A DNA stretch of 64,000 nucleotides from Saccharomyces mikatae IFO 1815. Taxonomy: Eukaryota > Ascomycota > Saccharomycetes > Saccharomycetales > Saccharomycetaceae. Where the stretch lies: NCBI RefSeq assembly GCF_947241705.1, contig NC_079257.1:62001-126000 (forward strand), written 5' to 3'. Position numbers and translations under genes: made by a program. Shown one piece after another: positions 27,080 to 36,715 of this stretch (positions are counted from its first letter, which is position 1; every line of letters starts with the position of its first letter). The notes beneath the pieces are model-generated. The model was not told the origin of the DNA and made no database searches. It was given only the letters and a program-made list of their open reading frames with translations.

Positions 27080-27269
27080 CACTGTTCTTTTTTTTTGCTT
27101 TTGTTTTCTTTTGTGATTTTTGCCTGTATCACTCGCTCAGCGATGATAACTGGAGTACAAAGGCATTCGGTTACCAATTGCACTTTGTTTAAATAACTTT
27201 ATTATTTTTCCTTTTACTTATGCAAACCGTCACATCCCTTAACTATCTTCTGACCACCCTTGTTGCTGC

Positions 27270-27292
27270 TTCGATCCTATTCTATAACCTTC
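27270..27292. promoter_or_regulatory. Step-type heat-shock element of SSA3
   Basis: Three TTC triplets occur at 27270, 27280 and 27290, each separated by seven bases (TTC-N7-TTC-N7-TTC). This is the step arrangement of an Hsf1 element. It lies 191-213 bp upstream of the SSA3 ATG. Confidence 0.6.
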
Positions 27293-27379
27293 CATAGCGA
27301 TCCCTAATTAAGGGCACCCATAAACTCCACCGGCACTAAGTCGATTACTTTTGGTGATAGCGCCACGCATGTATAACTG

Positions 27380-28456
27380 TTATTTTTGATAATAAACACC
27401 ACCGACAATGGTAGGTTTGAATTCATCATCTTCATCATCAGCGTTGTCATTTTCTTCATCACCGAGATCGTTAACAGTAAACTCATCTTCGTTATCTTCA
27501 CCAACTAGTTCTGGATATTTCTTTTCCATCATTCCTTTAGTATTGGGCAGAAGATCTTTCTGGAAAGAGGAGTATAGACAAGTATTCCAAACTCGTCCAT
27601 TCAATAATATATCTGAATACTGCTCTGGTAAGGTCTTTACCTGGAAATACAAGACTTCGTCTAATCTATCGAGCATGCAGTTAGGCACAGCAGAGCTTGA
27701 ACATATCAGTTCAATCATTGCATGCCATTGCAAACTCGACCCATAGTTACCAAAGAACATCGCATTTAAGAATGCAAATTGCAGTTCTCCAAAGTAATTA
27801 TTATACGAATTACGGAAAACTCCTCGGAGCATTACAGTGTTCAAGTAATAGGACTTGTCCAAGAAGTCCTCCATTTCATGACCAGGTCTTATTGCTTCTC
27901 TAGATTTGAAATTAGTTATTGTATAGTTTAAACAATCCGCGGGATCTTCATCATCCCCATTTTCCATTTTAGAACCAGCTTTTTGCAAACTGAATTTTAA
28001 AAGCTCATTTTCTTGCACTGTGGTCATCGAAGAATCCACGTAAAAAAACTGATTCTCCTTTTGTCTTACTACTTCTCGGATTTTGTCCACCTGAACAAAT
28101 TCGATAAGTTTATACCATGTATCATCTTCGTCAATTCTCGGGTAAGAAACCATCGCTTGCCGTTCTTCGAAGTCGTGAACAATATTCTCGAATTTCGCAT
28201 CATCCAATTCTTCTTTCATTCGAAAAAGACCTTCGCTGTCATTGTACCAAACGTAGAAATTTCCCATGCTACAGTCAAACCAGTAACCATACCTCATACT
28301 GGAATCATCTGCATGTTGAAAATGAATAACATGTATGTGTCCAGTGGGGATATTCTTGATTCCTTGGAATGGTTGATTCGCTTTGACGTTGAACGAATAT
28401 TGATCGATTCCTATAATTACATCAATCGGGGCAGATGTGAATGGTACACAATTCAT
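27380..28456 (-). CDS. AAR2: Aar2, U5 snRNP assembly factor
   Basis: The product has 358 residues (about 355 in S. cerevisiae). The N-terminal beta-rich domain (~1-155) begins MNCVPFTSAPIDVIIGIDQYSF and carries HVIHFQHAD and MRYGYWFDC. The C-terminal helical domain (~170-320) contains YFGELQFAFLNAMFFGNYGSSLQWH, and the end is acidic. Aar2 holds cytoplasmic Prp8 and blocks early Brr2 binding until U5 snRNP matures in the nucleus. It is one of the most diverged proteins in the window, with roughly a fifth of residues different from the S. cerevisiae protein as I recall it. An Abf1 site lies ~100 bp upstream. Confidence 0.96.
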   Translation of the reverse strand: MNCVPFTSAPIDVIIGIDQYSFNVKANQPFQGIKNIPTGHIHVIHFQHADDSSMRYGYWFDCSMGNFYVWYNDSEGLFRMKEELDDAKFENIVHDFEERQAMVSYPRIDEDDTWYKLIEFVQVDKIREVVRQKENQFFYVDSSMTTVQENELLKFSLQKAGSKMENGDDEDPADCLNYTITNFKSREAIRPGHEMEDFLDKSYYLNTVMLRGVFRNSYNNYFGELQFAFLNAMFFGNYGSSLQWHAMIELICSSSAVPNCMLDRLDEVLYFQVKTLPEQYSDILLNGRVWNTCLYSSFQKDLLPNTKGMMEKKYPELVGEDNEDEFTVNDLGDEENDNADDEDDEFKPTIVGGVYYQK

Positions 28457-28550
28457 TTTCAGCTTTTGATACTCGGCTTCCCCAATGGTTAAATGGATCT
28501 TAAGTCTACATCCATCTCATTAAACCCTAAACCTTTAAAATATTCATATT

Positions 28551-28563
28551 CGTCTGTCGCGAT
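28551..28563 (-). promoter_or_regulatory. Abf1 site in the AAR2 promoter
   Basis: The complement reads ATCGCGACAGACG, a full match to RTCRYN5ACG. It lies 95-107 bp upstream of the AAR2 ATG, between AAR2 and snR56. Confidence 0.6.
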
Positions 28564-28831
28564 AATATTGCTGTAGCTTTTTCGTTTATTTCGAAAATTT
28601 ATCTCTCTTCCCTTCTTGATTACTATAAAAGGGCTCCGCAAACACACATTACACTTTTTAACGTTCTTGCTTCCATTAATGCATATGTTAAATGATTAAA
28701 TCTTACGAAATAATCAAGCAGCTCAAATAAAAATGCTCTCGTGAAAAAAAAAGCTGGGTGTGGCCACCCATCTAGTTCTTTTGAGATAGCTGAATCGTGA
28801 TTTTGCTTCTTAAAACAATCTTGGTTTAATT

Positions 28832-28918
28832 TAACATGATGAAAAAATATATTAACACAGACCTGTACTGAACTTCTCGAAGTTTTGCAGATAACAATAT
28901 TGCTTTTTTTCTCTGACT
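28832..28918 (+). ncRNA. SNR56: Box C/D snoRNA snR56 (guides 18S G1428 2'-O-methylation)
   Basis: Between AAR2 and RPS8A, where SNR56 lies in S. cerevisiae, the plus strand has box C ATGATGA (28836-28842), a D'-type CTGA (28868-28871) and box D CTGA (28913-28916). The guide CACAGACCTGT before D' (28856-28866) is complementary to ACAGGTCTGTG of yeast 18S rRNA. The fifth base upstream of D' pairs with the first G of the GG in that target, which fits the known snR56 site G1428. The length, ~87 nt, fits. Exact ends are estimates. Confidence 0.93.
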
Positions 28919-29158
28919 ATATATCATTTCTTATTTCTTTGCGTCTATACCTGCTCTTGCAATCTGTCTAAGGCAGAAAATACCTTCTCTTTCCAATTGA
29001 GAACCTTGATGCGTGTGTTACGTCCCCCACCAGCAGACAATCCTGTCGAAAAAGATGGTAAAATGATATGATAATTAAACACACATAATAATAGTATATA
29101 TGATAAGACTATATGAAAGGAGATGAGAAAAAATACAGCTGTAGTATCCTTATTTCAT
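28919..29158. other. snR56 3' flank and RPS8A 3' region
   Basis: This AT-rich spacer should contain the Nrd1/Nab3-type termination region of snR56 and the RPS8A 3' UTR. Short CTTG and GTA(A/G) motifs of that type occur (for example CTTG near 28952 and 29006), but they are too common to place an end. Confidence 0.4.
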
Positions 29159-29761
29159 CTATTTCTTGGCAGTCAATCTTCTTAGGTAGAAAGCTAATTC
29201 CTCACCTTCCAAGATGTAACCATCACATCTACCGGATTGACCTGGTCTGGAAGAGATACAAGCGTATAATCTACCGGCGCTGAATTGAGATTCAACAGAG
29301 GATTCGATCTTGGCAGAAGCAGCTCTGGCAGCCCACTTTCTTTCAGCGTTCTTACTCTTGGCAACAGTTTCTTCTTCCTTGGCGTTCTTCTTCTTACCTA
29401 AAGTTTGACCGTAGTGAGCTTCGAACCATTGTCTGAATGGAGTAGCATCAATTTGGACAATGGCAGCCTTGGTTAAAGTGTTAGTTCTAACCAATTCATT
29501 GTTGGATGGATGGTAAACAACACCAGCAATTCTGGTCTTCTTGGAGATACCTTCAGAAGCCCAAGAAAAGTTACCGGTTTCAATTCTTAAAGCTCTGTAT
29601 TTCTTGTTACCACCTCTAGTTCTAACAGAGTGAATTCTCTTAGCACCGATCTTGGTGTTGGCTGGTTGACGGCCTAATTCGAACTTTCTCTTCTTTCTGA
29701 ATTGAGCACGCTTGGCACCGGTAGCGGATCTTTTGTGACGAGAATCACGAGAAATACCCAT
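29159..29761 (-). CDS. RPS8A: Small-subunit ribosomal protein S8 (eS8)
   Basis: The product has 200 residues in one exon, the yeast length. It starts [20 protein letters not shown] and is very rich in Lys and Arg. The [15 protein letters not shown] and [17 protein letters not shown] segments are family hallmarks, and it ends [10 protein letters not shown]. It is eS8 of the cytosolic 40S subunit. Codon use is strongly biased to abundant-tRNA codons (AGA, TTG, GGT), as expected for a ribosomal protein and unlike its neighbours. The ohnolog is RPS8B. It shares an 853 bp divergent region with KTI11. Confidence 0.98.
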   Translation of the reverse strand: MGISRDSRHKRSATGAKRAQFRKKRKFELGRQPANTKIGAKRIHSVRTRGGNKKYRALRIETGNFSWASEGISKKTRIAGVVYHPSNNELVRTNTLTKAAIVQIDATPFRQWFEAHYGQTLGKKKNAKEEETVAKSKNAERKWAARAASAKIESSVESQFSAGRLYACISSRPGQSGRCDGYILEGEELAFYLRRLTAKK

Positions 29762-30614
29762 TTTGTAACTGTAAAAATTCTCAGCGAAATTTGTTAGTAA
29801 AGAAAGAACATCTTAAAAGGGGAGGGGTTTCACCTTATCTTGAACTGCTTGGTTATTTCCACCCGGTTCCTGTGAATTAGTCATGCTTTTGAAAGAGCCT
29901 TGTAATTTGGATAAAGAATGTGTCAGTCTGATTTTCCTTTTATACGTACATTCATATAGATCCTTTGTGAAATTCACTTTTCTTGTTGTTGATTCCTTTC
30001 AGAGAAAGGTTCTGCAGCATTCAAAATAATATGTAGTTCCACTAATCATAAGAGTATAGCACATACTTTTTGTCCTGGTGTGTTTATAACGTCTTTCTCT
30101 CTGAGCACCAAAAAAGCAAACCGTAATTTGAATGTCTAGTAACTTGAAGATAGGCCTGTACGTAACGTATATTAAGCAGTTCACATTCCGCAATACCATG
30201 AACACTGCGCAAGAGAAAGCACTCAAGGTGCCCAGCCCTGTTCACCGCGTCAAACTGGGCGTGGAAGGGAAAAACTAGATTCTCAGTGGCATTAGGAGGA
30301 CTCACTTGTTTGCAGCTGGGTGGCATTCCTAGCACGTCTGGTAAGAAAACTAAGAAAAATGCGACCTTGGGGGGGCAGTGTCCTTCAAGCGCAAAAAAAG
30401 GAGAAGCTTTTGGGAAGGCAAGGGTGTTACTCCTGGTGTATGGATGCAGGAAGAGGAAAACCTGTCACATGAAAAAGTAATTGATTGAGACAAATCCGAA
30501 AACTTAACATAGTAAAAAAAATCATAACACGGTTCTCATCGCTCACTATTCAAATGGAGAGAAGGGAATAACGTGTATATAAGCGCACCACCATATCTTA
30601 AATTACTCACTGAA
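29762..30614. promoter_or_regulatory. Divergent RPS8A / KTI11 intergenic region
   Basis: This 853 bp region has a GC-richer block (30215-30420) with a G7 run (30369-30375). I looked for a full Rap1 or Abf1 site for RPS8A and found only a partial Rap1-like GTACATTC near 29947. A TATATAA (about 30577) lies very close to the KTI11 start. No RNA gene was recognised. A 64-codon open frame at 30286-30480 has no coding signal. Confidence 0.5.
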
Positions 30615-30863
30615 ATGTCAACGTATGACGAAATCGAAATCGAAGATATGACATTTGAGCCTGAAAACCAAATGTTCACGTATCCTTGTCCCTGCGGCGA
30701 TAGGTTCCAAATATACCTGGATGACATGTTTGAGGGTGAAAAGATTGCTGTTTGTCCCAGTTGCTCGTTAATGATTGATGTTGTTTTTGAGAAAGAGGAC
30801 TTGGCTGAGTATTACGAAGAAGCGGGCATACAACCTCCTGAGCCTGTCGCTGTTGCTGCCTAA
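30615..30863 (+). CDS. KTI11: Kti11/Dph3, CSL zinc-finger electron carrier
   Basis: The start at 30615 (MSTYDEIEIEDMTFEPE) gives 82 residues, matching S. cerevisiae. An in-frame ATG 42 bp upstream (30573) would add 14 unrelated residues. The CSL zinc finger has Cys25, Cys27, Cys47 and Cys50 in the CPCGDRF ... CPSCS pattern. Dph3 donates electrons to the Dph1-Dph2 radical enzyme in diphthamide synthesis on eEF2, and supports Elongator-dependent wobble-uridine modification with Kti13. It therefore acts on translation, like several neighbours. Confidence 0.97.
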   Translation: MSTYDEIEIEDMTFEPENQMFTYPCPCGDRFQIYLDDMFEGEKIAVCPSCSLMIDVVFEKEDLAEYYEEAGIQPPEPVAVAA

Positions 30864-31389
30864 AATGCCGGGGTGGTTTACAAGATTAATAGAAATAGAG
30901 GACAAGCAAGGTGTGATATATTCAAAGTACACTAGCAGAAAGTAAGGTTTACTTTTTTGTGGCGCTCACGGCGAGAAAACTTTTCGAAATTCCTATAGGA
31001 ATACAGGGATAATTTTAATGCGTTGCAGAGTGGTTTTTTCCCTTCATATATGGATACATGGCAGATTTATATACTTTGTTTTTTTGTACATGATACGTAC
31101 GCTAAAATGACATAGACCAAGTTATCTTGTCGCATCTCTTTTCTTTTTTCGTACGTGCTCAGTCTTAATCATCTCATCTCAAATGGCTGTGACAAATTTC
31201 ACCGGAAAGGCGAGGGATTTTTCTGTTGACATTATCAAATCAGCATTTTGTCAAAATAATGAAAAACTCAAGGTATATATATGAAAGTGAAGTTTTATGG
31301 TAAGAGGTTATTCCAAGGGATTCTCTGCTCATTGATTGTTCTGGAAGCTGCAGGTAAAGCATCCTATACCAAGAGACAAACGTCGAACA
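30864..31389. promoter_or_regulatory. KTI11 3' region and AST1 promoter
   Basis: This 526 bp tandem spacer has T-rich tracts (31078-31084, 31140-31149) and no clear factor site, RNA gene or repeat. An open frame continuous with AST1 begins at a TTG (31336), but the first ATG in that frame is the AST1 start. Confidence 0.5.
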
Positions 31390-32679
31390 ATGGCCAAAGA
31401 TATTCTGAAGAACCAGGACCCTAAACTGCAGGCGATGATCGTGGATCACACAATACCTGCTCCCAAGGAGATACCTATAGATGAACCCGTTCTTAAAAGG
31501 GTTGCTAGACCTTTGAGACATGTCAAGTTTATTCCGATCAAATCGCTGGTATTTCAAAGCAAAACAGGACCTATGGAATTCTCATATGAAAAGAAGATCA
31601 AGACACCGATTCCTAAAAACAAAATCGTAGTTCAAATAAGCAATGTGGGTTTGAATCCTGTAGATATGAAAATCAGGAACGGCTACACATCATCAATTTA
31701 CGGGGAAATCGGTTTGGGGAGAGAATACAGTGGTGTTGTCACTGAAGTGGGTGAGAGTTTAAACTATGCGTGGCATGTGGGCGATGAAGTATACGGTATA
31801 TACTACCATCCACACTTAGCCATGGGCTGTTTGCAAAGTTCGATCTTGGTAGATCCAAAAGTAGATCCGATCTTGTTAAAACCGGATTCCGTTACTGCAG
31901 AAGAAGCTGCAGGTTCATTATTTTGCCTGGCAACTGGTTACAATATCCTGAATAAATTGTTCAAGAACAAGTATTTGAAGCAAGATTCAACTGTCTTGAT
32001 CAATGGTGGGACTTCATCGGTAGGAATGTTTGTTATACAGTTGTTAAAGCGTCATTACAAACTGAAAAAAAAGCTAGTGATTGTAACGTCGGCCAATGGG
32101 CCTCAAGTTCTGCAAGAGAAATTCTCTGATTTTGCAGATGAAATGATTTTCATTGACTATTTAACATGTAGGGGTAAATCCAGTAGACCGCTGAGGAAAA
32201 TGCTCGAAGAAAAGAAGATTTCCCAATTTGATCCAGTAGAGGATAAGGAAACCATACTTAGCTATAATGAGGGAAAATTTGATGTTGTGCTTGATTTTGT
32301 TGGTGGTTACGATATTCTAAGTCACTCAAGTTCGTTGATTCATGGTGGTGGTGCTTATGTGACCACCGTAGGCGATTACGTTGCCAATTATAAAGAAGAC
32401 ATTTTTGATTCATGGGATAACCCAAGTGCGAATGCAAGAAAAATGTTTGGGTCTATTATTTGGTCGTATAACTACACACACTATTACTTTGATCCTAATG
32501 CTAAAACTTCTTCCGCCAAAAATGATTGGATTGAACAATGTGGCGACTTTTTGAAGAATGGTACTGTAAAATGTGTTATCGATAAAGTGTTCGACTGGAA
32601 AGATCATAAAGAAGCATTTTCTTACATGGCTACTCAACGTGCACAGGGGAAGCTAATCCTGAATGTCGAAAAATTCTAG
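31390..32679 (+). CDS. AST1: Ast1, MDR-like lipid-raft protein for Pma1 targeting
   Basis: The ATG at 31390 (MAKDILKNQDPKLQAM) gives 429 residues, the yeast length. Residues ~45-425 have the medium-chain dehydrogenase/reductase fold: a GroES-like N-terminal part (VGLNPVDMKIRNGYTSS, GREYSGVVTEVGE) and a Rossmann part with INGGTSSVGMFVIQLLK. The zinc-ligand set of alcohol dehydrogenases is absent, as in the quinone-reductase branch. Ast1 associates with lipid rafts and helps deliver the proton pump Pma1 to the plasma membrane; any enzyme activity is unproven. The ohnolog is AST2. Confidence 0.96.
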   Translation: MAKDILKNQDPKLQAMIVDHTIPAPKEIPIDEPVLKRVARPLRHVKFIPIKSLVFQSKTGPMEFSYEKKIKTPIPKNKIVVQISNVGLNPVDMKIRNGYTSSIYGEIGLGREYSGVVTEVGESLNYAWHVGDEVYGIYYHPHLAMGCLQSSILVDPKVDPILLKPDSVTAEEAAGSLFCLATGYNILNKLFKNKYLKQDSTVLINGGTSSVGMFVIQLLKRHYKLKKKLVIVTSANGPQVLQEKFSDFADEMIFIDYLTCRGKSSRPLRKMLEEKKISQFDPVEDKETILSYNEGKFDVVLDFVGGYDILSHSSSLIHGGGAYVTTVGDYVANYKEDIFDSWDNPSANARKMFGSIIWSYNYTHYYFDPNAKTSSAKNDWIEQCGDFLKNGTVKCVIDKVFDWKDHKEAFSYMATQRAQGKLILNVEKF

Positions 32680-33042
32680 ATACCCTCAGTACTTTTATTA
32701 TGTGTTTTAATTCAAAATTTAATAAACTCTATGATTTAATGCTTAATATTATCCCATCCTGAAATTTCTATAGGTACGTAGTAGTATAGTTTAATGTTTA
32801 ATTAATATTGTAACTGGTCTTGAGAGACTAATCCAACTTTTGCGTTAAGCATTATCGATGGTTTCAATTGGATTACAATTAATCAGCCTTACTGTAACAT
32901 TCTTTTTTTTTTTTACTTCTCGGTCATTGAAAAACTCAAAGAAAATATTTCAAGGCCCTGTATGGTGGTCATCGATTTTGAACATATGGTGACTATATGA
33001 TGTAGACATAGTTTATCCCTACCTCAAGGATTTCGGGCAAAG
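32680..33042. promoter_or_regulatory. AST1 3' region and PRS4 promoter
   Basis: This is a 363 bp tandem spacer with a T12 run near 32904-32915. No RNA gene or convincing factor site is seen. Confidence 0.5.
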
Positions 33043-34023
33043 ATGAATTCAGAATCTCGAGAAGATATGGCCATAAATAGCATCAAATTGCTGGCGGGGA
33101 ACTCTCATCCGGATTTAGCAGAACAAATATCAAAAAAGTTAGGTGTTCCACTGTCCAAGGTTGGTGTGTACCAATATTCCAACAAAGAAACTTCTGTTAC
33201 CATAGGTGAAAGCCTTCGTGATGAAGATGTTTATATTATTCAGACAGGAATTGGTGAACAAGAAATCAACGATTTTTTGATGGAATTATTGATTCTAATT
33301 CATGCTTGCAAAATTGCATCTGCAAGAAAGATCACCACTTTAATACCCAATTTTCCATATGCAAGACAAGACAAGAAAGATAAATCTCGTGCACCTATCA
33401 CGGCAAAATTGATTGCTAACTTATTGCAAACAGCTGGTGCTGATCATGTCATCACCATGGACCTTCATGCCTCGCAGATTCAAGGGTTCTTCCATATTCC
33501 AGTCGATAACCTATATGCAGAACCAAGTGTTCTAAATTATATTAGAACTAAAACAGATTTCGATAATGCTATTTTGGTGTCTCCTGATGCAGGTGGTGCT
33601 AAGAGAGTAGCTGCTTTGGCTGACAAGCTAGATTTGAATTTTGCTTTGATTCACAAAGAAAGGCAAAAGGCAAATGAAGTTTCAAAAATGGTGCTTGTCG
33701 GTGATGTTACTAATAAATCATGTTTACTGGTTGATGATATGGCTGATACTTGTGGTACGTTGGTAAAAGCTTGTGATACTTTAATAGAGCATGGTGCCAA
33801 AGAAGTTATAGCTATCGTTACACATGGTATATTCTCTGGTTCAGCAAAAGAAAAGCTGAAGAATAGTAGATTGTCGAGAATAGTTTGTACAAATACTGTT
33901 CCGGTGGATTTGGATTTATCGATTGCTGACCAAATTGATATAAGTCCCACTTTCGCTGAAGCTATAAGAAGGTTGCACAATGGTGAATCTGTATCGTATT
34001 TGTTTACTCATGCTCCAATATAA
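33043..34023 (+). CDS. PRS4: Ribose-phosphate pyrophosphokinase (PRPP synthetase) Prs4
   Basis: The product has 326 residues, the yeast length, and is almost identical to S. cerevisiae Prs4. Two type I phosphoribosyltransferase folds are visible. The metal/ATP site signature [20 protein letters not shown] lies at ~140-159, and the PRPP-binding loop [13 protein letters not shown] at ~228-240. It makes PRPP from ribose-5-phosphate and ATP for purine, pyrimidine, histidine, tryptophan and NAD synthesis, and works in complexes with other Prs subunits. The ohnolog is PRS2. The 3' end is convergent with UBP13. Confidence 0.97.
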   Translation: MNSESREDMAINSIKLLAGNSHPDLAEQISKKLGVPLSKVGVYQYSNKETSVTIGESLRDEDVYIIQTGIGEQEINDFLMELLILIHACKIASARKITTLIPNFPYARQDKKDKSRAPITAKLIANLLQTAGADHVITMDLHASQIQGFFHIPVDNLYAEPSVLNYIRTKTDFDNAILVSPDAGGAKRVAALADKLDLNFALIHKERQKANEVSKMVLVGDVTNKSCLLVDDMADTCGTLVKACDTLIEHGAKEVIAIVTHGIFSGSAKEKLKNSRLSRIVCTNTVPVDLDLSIADQIDISPTFAEAIRRLHNGESVSYLFTHAPI

Positions 34024-34241
34024 GAGTGTTTTTACTAATAGTCTCAATTGCTAGTATGCTAAATAATCTTTATACTTATATTGTTCTGAGAAAAAAAGTC
34101 TCTTCCGAACCAAAACTTAAATAATGAAGAAAAAAAAATTAAAGACATTATAAAAGGGTAATAATTAAATTGATACAGACATAGGCTAAATAGTTTTAAT
34201 AGAGAAAGTAGAAATAACCTCTCTTAATATGCAGATAATCT

Positions 34242-36479
34242 TCAGCTTTTCCTAAAACTAAACATTCTTGATTTTTTTTTAGGCTTAGTGGGTGTGTTAG
34301 AAACAAAGCTGTCGTCTATAGCAGTATCCACATCTTCTGTGGCTGATTCCTCCTCTTTTTTCTTTATAGTGCTATTACTTGTTCTTAGCCAATCATCGTA
34401 TTTGATTAGGTTGTCGATATTTTCCTCTTGTTGTTTTACCATCTTCTGACGATCATTTTCATTAACATTTGAGCACACTGCTTTATAGAACAAAACATAC
34501 GCTGTGGCCATATTTGCAGATTCACCAGTAAATTCCAGCACCGTTTCCTCTTTGACTGCTTCTACCGTTTCGTCATCAAAGAGCAACCAGCCGAACTTTT
34601 GATGTTTGCATAGAGAAACATAGTGGCCGTGCTGTGGCCCGCCGCCCATGTGAACGACAATCCCAGCCAGTTCATACTTCTGACAAACTTCAGAATTTAT
34701 TGAAGAACAAACATTTAGCGTCAAGGGATAGTGAATGTTATTAAAAAGTTTAATATTACAGTTTTGTTTCTCAGAATACTTGAATCTTTTCAAATGTAAT
34801 GTCAAAGTATCAGGCAACTGTTTCAAACCCACTAGTCTCTCTGCTTCCTGTAAGCCACAACATTCGTCACAGTAGAACTTGTTTGAGCCATTCAACATTT
34901 CTCGCTGATGATAGCTCTTCAAAATTGCTTGTATGTCTGTTTCCTCTTCTCCCTTAACTTCGATGGGGAAATCTAAAAATGGTTCATCTCTGGAAGTAAC
35001 GTTGTCGCACGTAAGACATTTTATTTGATTTGTTAAAGTACCTTTGAATAAGTCATTGATGAAATTTGTGCTTGTATTCAGAAAGCCGTTGTTTTTAATT
35101 TTACTGGTAGCTTTTTTTTGATTTTCATGTTCTATATATTCACTCAGCTCATTCAGAAGGAAATTGAAAAACTCATGAGCATCTTGATGCATAGTGGTAT
35201 TAAATAAAACGTTTTCTTTCTTGAGAACGTCAACAAATGAACTAGGTGATACAACACCAGTCAAATACGTATTCTCAGTTATGCATTCAAAGATATCCCT
35301 CAAACTGGAATAAAGTGTAGCATTATCCAATCCGTTTAAGTTATGATCAATATTGATTACTGGTCCACGAATAAGAGCGGATTTCTTTCTATGTTCTGGA
35401 GATATTTGCGAAGATGAACTTGATCTTCTAGTATCTCTTTTATCTAGAGGGAAAAATAAGCTGCTGGTACTTTCTCCTCTTAAATCCAAAGTATTGCTAT
35501 TACTACTACCTCTTGAAGGATTTTCACAAGTAATAGCTCTGCCAACAATAATTTTACGAGGTACATCCAGAGGTCTCTCTGTGACGTCCTCGGAACTCAA
35601 TCTGCTCGGAGCACCAGGCTCGTTGGGTGTTTTTACCACCAAAGGAGGAGCGTCTTGTGAACTAGAAGGGGGTTTGGGGATACTCAATACAACTGGACTT
35701 CCTTCTTTTTTATTGTTATCTTGTGCATGTTTCGCACTAAAACTTTTGAAAAATTTACTCTTTTTTTCTGAAAGCCCAGTTGTATTTGAAGTTACAGAAT
35801 TAATAATAGCCGGTTTTCCGTCATCGGTAGACTGAGATTTAGAATTGGGCACATGTCCATTGGTAATAGTACTGCTCCTTTCAAAGCTTGCTTCGGTAAA
35901 TATTCTTGGTCTATTGCCTCTCATTTCATTCTTTCTTGGGTGACCAGATTCTATTGGCTTTTCTGGAAACTGTAGAATATTTTCACGTAATGGGGACAGA
36001 TTATAAAGACACTGAAGGACAGAATTACAGTAGCATGTATTACCGAAATTTTCATACCCGAAAACCTTATTGGATCCGTCTCCATATGGCATTAAGTCGG
36101 AAACCTTTGTAGCTAGTATAGGCGAATCAGGTGCTTGCATAATACTTCCATACGTGCTTATAGGTTTCATCATCAACACGTTAGATGTCTCATCCTGACT
36201 GTGACTCACGCTGTCTTGGTTACACGTTTCAGAATCACATTCTTTTCCAGAAGAAGCCTGTAAGTTATTGCATTCATTCAGAAAGGATTCTTTGGTGTCC
36301 AAATTAGAGACCAATAATGAACTGGAGGGATTGTCAGAGGATTCGCTATTACAAAATTCGTCAGTTATATCATGACTTACAGCTTCAAAATCAGTTTTCT
36401 CTACTTCTTCTGTAATGGTATCACTGGCTGCTTTTTTCTTCTTCCCTGATTTACTTATCGTCAACCATCTTCTGATCAT
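34242..36479 (-). CDS. UBP13: Ubp13, ubiquitin-specific protease
   Basis: The product has 745 residues, near the 747 of S. cerevisiae. A disordered, acidic N-terminus (~1-138) is followed by the USP catalytic domain. The Cys box GYENFGNTCYCNSVLQCLY places the nucleophile at Cys149. A Ser-rich insertion (~185-375) splits the domain. The zinc-type CxxC pairs (KCLTCDN, YCDECC) follow, then the His box GGGPQHGHYVSLCKH near 615-625. A basic C-terminus (KPKKKSRMFSFRKS) ends the chain. It cleaves ubiquitin conjugates and, with its ohnolog UBP9, is linked to mitochondrial function and endocytosis; its activity relies on Duf1 in yeast. Confidence 0.95.
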   Translation of the reverse strand: MIRRWLTISKSGKKKKAASDTITEEVEKTDFEAVSHDITDEFCNSESSDNPSSSLLVSNLDTKESFLNECNNLQASSGKECDSETCNQDSVSHSQDETSNVLMMKPISTYGSIMQAPDSPILATKVSDLMPYGDGSNKVFGYENFGNTCYCNSVLQCLYNLSPLRENILQFPEKPIESGHPRKNEMRGNRPRIFTEASFERSSTITNGHVPNSKSQSTDDGKPAIINSVTSNTTGLSEKKSKFFKSFSAKHAQDNNKKEGSPVVLSIPKPPSSSQDAPPLVVKTPNEPGAPSRLSSEDVTERPLDVPRKIIVGRAITCENPSRGSSNSNTLDLRGESTSSLFFPLDKRDTRRSSSSSQISPEHRKKSALIRGPVINIDHNLNGLDNATLYSSLRDIFECITENTYLTGVVSPSSFVDVLKKENVLFNTTMHQDAHEFFNFLLNELSEYIEHENQKKATSKIKNNGFLNTSTNFINDLFKGTLTNQIKCLTCDNVTSRDEPFLDFPIEVKGEEETDIQAILKSYHQREMLNGSNKFYCDECCGLQEAERLVGLKQLPDTLTLHLKRFKYSEKQNCNIKLFNNIHYPLTLNVCSSINSEVCQKYELAGIVVHMGGGPQHGHYVSLCKHQKFGWLLFDDETVEAVKEETVLEFTGESANMATAYVLFYKAVCSNVNENDRQKMVKQQEENIDNLIKYDDWLRTSNSTIKKKEEESATEDVDTAIDDSFVSNTPTKPKKKSRMFSFRKS

Positions 36480-36715
36480 GATTGCACTCTTTTTGCTCGG
36501 CTCTTATGATGTGTCGTTAATGAAAGTACTGGATCTCTACAAAAGCTAAAATTTGGCCTTGTCAATAAAAAATAGCTCGATGGGTTGCACAGTCAAGGGT
36601 AAGATCTAATGTGACCAGTAGTAGTACTATCTAAATGAATGAAAAAAAAAGAAAAACGAACAGGTGAAAAAAATCAATTCAAAACCCAGGAAAAATACTA
36701 TGTCTGTCTCTTCTA

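Noticed and set aside
28013-28492. 159-codon ORF opposite AAR2
   Set aside because: It lies almost entirely within AAR2 and has no independent features. S. cerevisiae has a comparable dubious antisense ORF.
30286-30480. 64-codon ORF in the RPS8A/KTI11 spacer
   Set aside because: It is Lys/Gly-rich with a G7 run and weak context; it lies in promoter DNA of a highly expressed gene.
35353-35835. 160-codon ORF opposite UBP13
   Set aside because: It is antisense to the Ser-rich insertion of Ubp13; its Leu/Ser-rich composition follows from that low-complexity region.
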